A stretch of 64,000 bases of DNA, taken from NCBI RefSeq assembly GCF_017306545.1, contig NZ_JAFKID010000011.1:62001-126000 (forward strand). The letters run 5' to 3'. Below, piece by piece: positions 61,861-64,000 of the stretch. Positions within the stretch are counted from its first letter, which is position 1; each line of letters starts with the position of its first letter. A program made the position numbers and the translations under genes. The notes under the pieces were generated by a model. The model ran no database searches and had not been told where the DNA came from. It worked only from the letters and a program-made list of their open reading frames with translations. This stretch comes from Mesorhizobium sp. GTDB lineage: Bacteria > Pseudomonadota > Alphaproteobacteria > Rhizobiales > Rhizobiaceae.

Positions 61861-63618
61861 CTAACGCATTTCGGTGGGGGCGTCCGCCCCGATCAGCGTC
61901 AGGCCGGACGTCAGAACGTCCGAAACGGCCTGCACCAGACCCAGCCTGGCATGAGTCGATTGTCGGTCGTTAACCTTAACAAACCGTAAGCCGGGATTCT
62001 CGGTGCCCCGGTTCCAGTGCGCATGGAAGGTGCTGGCCAGATCGTAGAGGTAAAATGCCAGCCGGTGCGGCTCCTGCGCGAGCGCCGCCTGCTCGATCAG
62101 GCGCGGGTATTCCGCCAGCTTGCGGATGAGGCCGAGTTCGCCCTCGTCGGTCAGCCCGGCCACGGCGCCCTTCAGCGCAGCCCGATCGAAGGTCTCGCCC
62201 GGAAACTGCTCGGCCGCCTGGCGGAACACCGAATGGCAGCGCGCCGAAGCGTACTGCACGTAGAAGACCGGATTGTCCTTCGACTGCTCCGTGACCTTGG
62301 CGAAGTCGAAGTCCAGCGGCGCGTCGCTCTTGCGATAGAGCATCATGAAGCGAACCGGATCGCGCCCCACCTCCTCCACCACCTCGCGCAGCGTGACGAA
62401 GTCGCCCGAGCGCTTCGACATGCGCACCGGCTCGCCGTCGCGGAACAGTTTCACCAACTGGCACAGAAGCACGGTGAGCTTGACGCGGCCCCCGGTGACG
62501 GCGCGCGCCAGCGCCTCCAGCCGCTTGACGTAGCCGCCGTGGTCGGCGCCGAGCACGTAAATCAGTTCGTCGAAGCCGCGGTTCACCTTGTCCTTGAGGT
62601 AGGCCACGTCGCCGGCGAAATAGGTGAAGGAACCGTCCGACTTGACCAGCGGCCGATCCATGTCGTCGCCGACCTCGGTGGAGCGGAACAGCGTCTGCTC
62701 GCGATCTTCCCAATCATCGGGCTTCTCGCCCTTCGGCGGCGGCAGCTTGCCCTTGTAGATGTGGCCCTTCATCGTCAGGTCGGCGATGGCCGCACGGATC
62801 GCCTTGGCGCCGTCGGCATGCAGCGTGCGCTCGGAGAAGAACACGTCGTGGTGGACGTTGAGCAGCGCGAGGTCCGCCTTGATCATCGCCATCATGGCGT
62901 CGATGGTGCGGTCCTTGACGATGGCGAGCGCCTCGTCGTCCGGCATCTCCAAAAGCTTGCGGCCGAATTCCTTGACCAGCGCCTCGCCGACCGGGATGAG
63001 ATAGTCGCCCGGATAGAGGCCGGGCGGGATTTCGCCGATAGTCTCCCCCAGCGCCTCGCGGTAGCGCAACAGCGCCGAGCGGCCGAGCACGTCGATCTGC
63101 GCGCCGGCGTCGTTGATGACGTATTCCTTCACCACCGCATAGCCGGCGAAAGCAAGCAGATTGGCCAGCGTGTCGCCCACCACCGCGCCGCGGCAATGGC
63201 CGACATGCATCGGCCCGGTCGGGTTGGCGGAGACGTATTCGACGTTGGTGCTGTGGCCCTTGCCGACCGTCGAGCGGCCGTAGTCACGCCCGGCATCCAG
63301 AATATCGACCAGATGCGCCTGCCAGAAACGGTCGGTGAGCCTGAGATTGACGAAGCCCGGCCCGGCGATCTCGGCGGAGGCGATCTCGGCGTCGCCGCGC
63401 AGCGCTTCGGCGATCTTTTCGGCCAACGCGCGCGGATTCTGGCCGGTGGGCTTGGCCAGCACCATGGCGGCATTGGTGGCGAGGTCGCCATGGCTGGCGT
63501 CGCGTGGCGGCTCGACGGCGATGCGCGACAGGTCGGGCGCTGCGCCCTCCTTGTCTTTCAAATCAAGCGCTTCGACGGCCTTGGTGATCCGCGCGGTGAA
63601 GTCGGCGAAGATATTCAT
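61861..63618 (-). CDS. argS: Arginyl-tRNA synthetase
   Basis: Class I synthetase charging tRNA-Arg, 585 residues. The HIGH-type motif is [14 protein letters not shown] near residues 131-144, and the KMSKS-type loop is [13 protein letters not shown] near residue 397. The N-terminal Add1 domain and the C-terminal DALR anticodon domain (ending [20 protein letters not shown]) are both present. A 103-base gap precedes the SPOR gene. Identity is firm. Confidence 0.98.
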   Translation of the reverse strand: MNIFADFTARITKAVEALDLKDKEGAAPDLSRIAVEPPRDASHGDLATNAAMVLAKPTGQNPRALAEKIAEALRGDAEIASAEIAGPGFVNLRLTDRFWQAHLVDILDAGRDYGRSTVGKGHSTNVEYVSANPTGPMHVGHCRGAVVGDTLANLLAFAGYAVVKEYVINDAGAQIDVLGRSALLRYREALGETIGEIPPGLYPGDYLIPVGEALVKEFGRKLLEMPDDEALAIVKDRTIDAMMAMIKADLALLNVHHDVFFSERTLHADGAKAIRAAIADLTMKGHIYKGKLPPPKGEKPDDWEDREQTLFRSTEVGDDMDRPLVKSDGSFTYFAGDVAYLKDKVNRGFDELIYVLGADHGGYVKRLEALARAVTGGRVKLTVLLCQLVKLFRDGEPVRMSKRSGDFVTLREVVEEVGRDPVRFMMLYRKSDAPLDFDFAKVTEQSKDNPVFYVQYASARCHSVFRQAAEQFPGETFDRAALKGAVAGLTDEGELGLIRKLAEYPRLIEQAALAQEPHRLAFYLYDLASTFHAHWNRGTENPGLRFVKVNDRQSTHARLGLVQAVSDVLTSGLTLIGADAPTEMR

Positions 63619-63650
63619 GAGTGTATTCCAACCGTTTGGTTCGGCCAGCG

Positions 63651-63776
63651 GCGCCGCTGCCCCTCACCCTTACCCTCTCCCCGTAAACGGGGCGAGGGAG
63701 ATCGCCGACGGTGGCGTTTTGTCCTTCTCCCCGTTCACGGGGAGAAGGTGCCGGCAGGCGGATGAGGGGCGGCGCC
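63651..63776. repeat. Rhizobial dispersed palindrome, copy 2
   Basis: A 126-base element with ends GCGCCGCTGCCCCTCA and TGAGGGGCGGCGCC and internal CTCCCCGTAAACGGGGCGAG and CTTCTCCCCGTTCACGGGGA. It is a shorter relative of copy 1 at 27402-27573. It lies between argS and the upstream dgt gene. Confidence 0.85.
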
Positions 63777-63812
63777 AAGGCAAAGATTACAAGGCATCGA
63801 GTGCGATTTCGC

Positions 63813-64000
63813 CTAGCTCAAATCCGGTGTGCGGTCAAACAGGCGGCGATGTTCCTTGAGCGCGTAGGTGTCGGTCATGCCGGCGATGAAATCGGCGACC
63901 GAGCGCGCCTTGATGCGCTCCTCCGCCCGGTCCAGCCCCTCGCGCCAGCCCTCGGGCATGGCGCGCGGATCGGCGTAGTAGGCGTCGAACAGGTCCTTCA
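63813..64000 (-). CDS. dgt: Deoxyguanosinetriphosphate triphosphohydrolase-like protein, C-terminal part
   Basis: The last 61 residues of a gene that continues beyond the window's right edge. They read [20 protein letters not shown] and later [20 protein letters not shown], ending FDRTPDLS. The [21 protein letters not shown] tail is characteristic of bacterial dGTPase-like HD-domain proteins, which sit upstream of argS in alphaproteobacteria. The HD catalytic motifs are outside the window. The stop is TAG at 63813-63815. Confidence 0.85.
   Translation of the reverse strand, partial: KDLFDAYYADPRAMPEGWREGLDRAEERIKARSVADFIAGMTDTYALKEHRRLFDRTPDLS

Noticed and set aside
58842-61973. 1043-residue open frame opposite the SPOR gene
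   Set aside because: Antisense shadow of an Ala/Pro/Glu-rich gene; composition is Arg/Gly-rich and it crosses a gene boundary without a ribosome site.

Overview
The window is a high-GC chromosomal segment from an alphaproteobacterium of the order Rhizobiales, most like the Mesorhizobium/Phyllobacteriaceae group. This rests on several things: the iron regulator RirA with its IRO-type boxes, a rhizobial heme-uptake block (hemP, hmuSTUV, TonB-dependent receptor), the cobalamin gene cobT, the order dgt-argS-SPOR-nagZ-scpAB-tatABC, and dispersed palindromic repeats typical of rhizobial genomes. No phage, insertion sequence, plasmid or CRISPR feature was seen. The gene density is chromosomal and no gene-free stretch exceeds 300 bases; the longest are 17147-17436, 44674-44922 and 43128-43350.

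Region by region. 1-5.3 kb: an EamA exporter, a nearly deleted mobA in front of an intact mobB, an amino-acid ABC importer without its ATPase, and a beta-hydroxyacid dehydrogenase. 5.4-15.5 kb: housekeeping and small-metabolism genes (DUF3299, Lrp regulator, DNA glycosylase, GST, nuclease, histidine kinase, cobT, aspartic protease, dusA, TerC, cutC, GNAT). 15.6-17.1 kb: an oxalate/formate-type MFS carrier followed by a 40-residue membrane partner. 17.4-21.2 kb: a form II 'carbon monoxide dehydrogenase' operon in the order coxS-coxL-coxM. 21.3-24.8 kb: a FIST-domain sensor (NosP-like), a NahK-like hybrid kinase and a convergent LuxR-type response regulator, which look like a nitric-oxide-sensing two-component set. 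25-27.4 kb: fumarylpyruvate hydrolase-like, zeta-class isomerase and a zinc alcohol dehydrogenase. 27.5-34.5 kb: MaoC hydratase, phasin, DUF445, agmatinase, argC, an APH-type kinase, ctaA and DUF2842.

34.6-42.9 kb is a compact Wzx/Wzy-style exopolysaccharide locus: FemAB/CelD-like acyltransferase, Wzc-like copolymerase with a ruined kinase domain, Wza lipoprotein, GT4 transferase, initiating sugar-phosphate transferase and Wzy/ligase. Its makeup resembles holdfast or unipolar polysaccharide loci. A tRNA-Pro(GGG) and two small orphan proteins follow. 44.1-53.8 kb is an iron/heme block: rirA, hmuV-U-T-S, hemP, the outer-membrane heme receptor, a small secreted protein and TonB. Two perfect TGA-N9-TCA sites, one before rirA and one between hemP and the receptor, suggest the block is controlled by RirA. 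53.9-64 kb reads leftward: dgt (partial), argS, a giant SPOR protein, nagZ, scpA, scpB and tatABC.

Two structured repeat families stand out. One is a pair of GGGGAGTA/AATAAGGCAGTA inverted repeats, one inside the cox operon and one between nahK and the response regulator; the second carries an 8-bp tandem array that runs into the regulator's stop codon. The other is a rhizobial palindrome built on CTTCTCCCCGTTTACGGGG, present at 27.4 and 63.7 kb.
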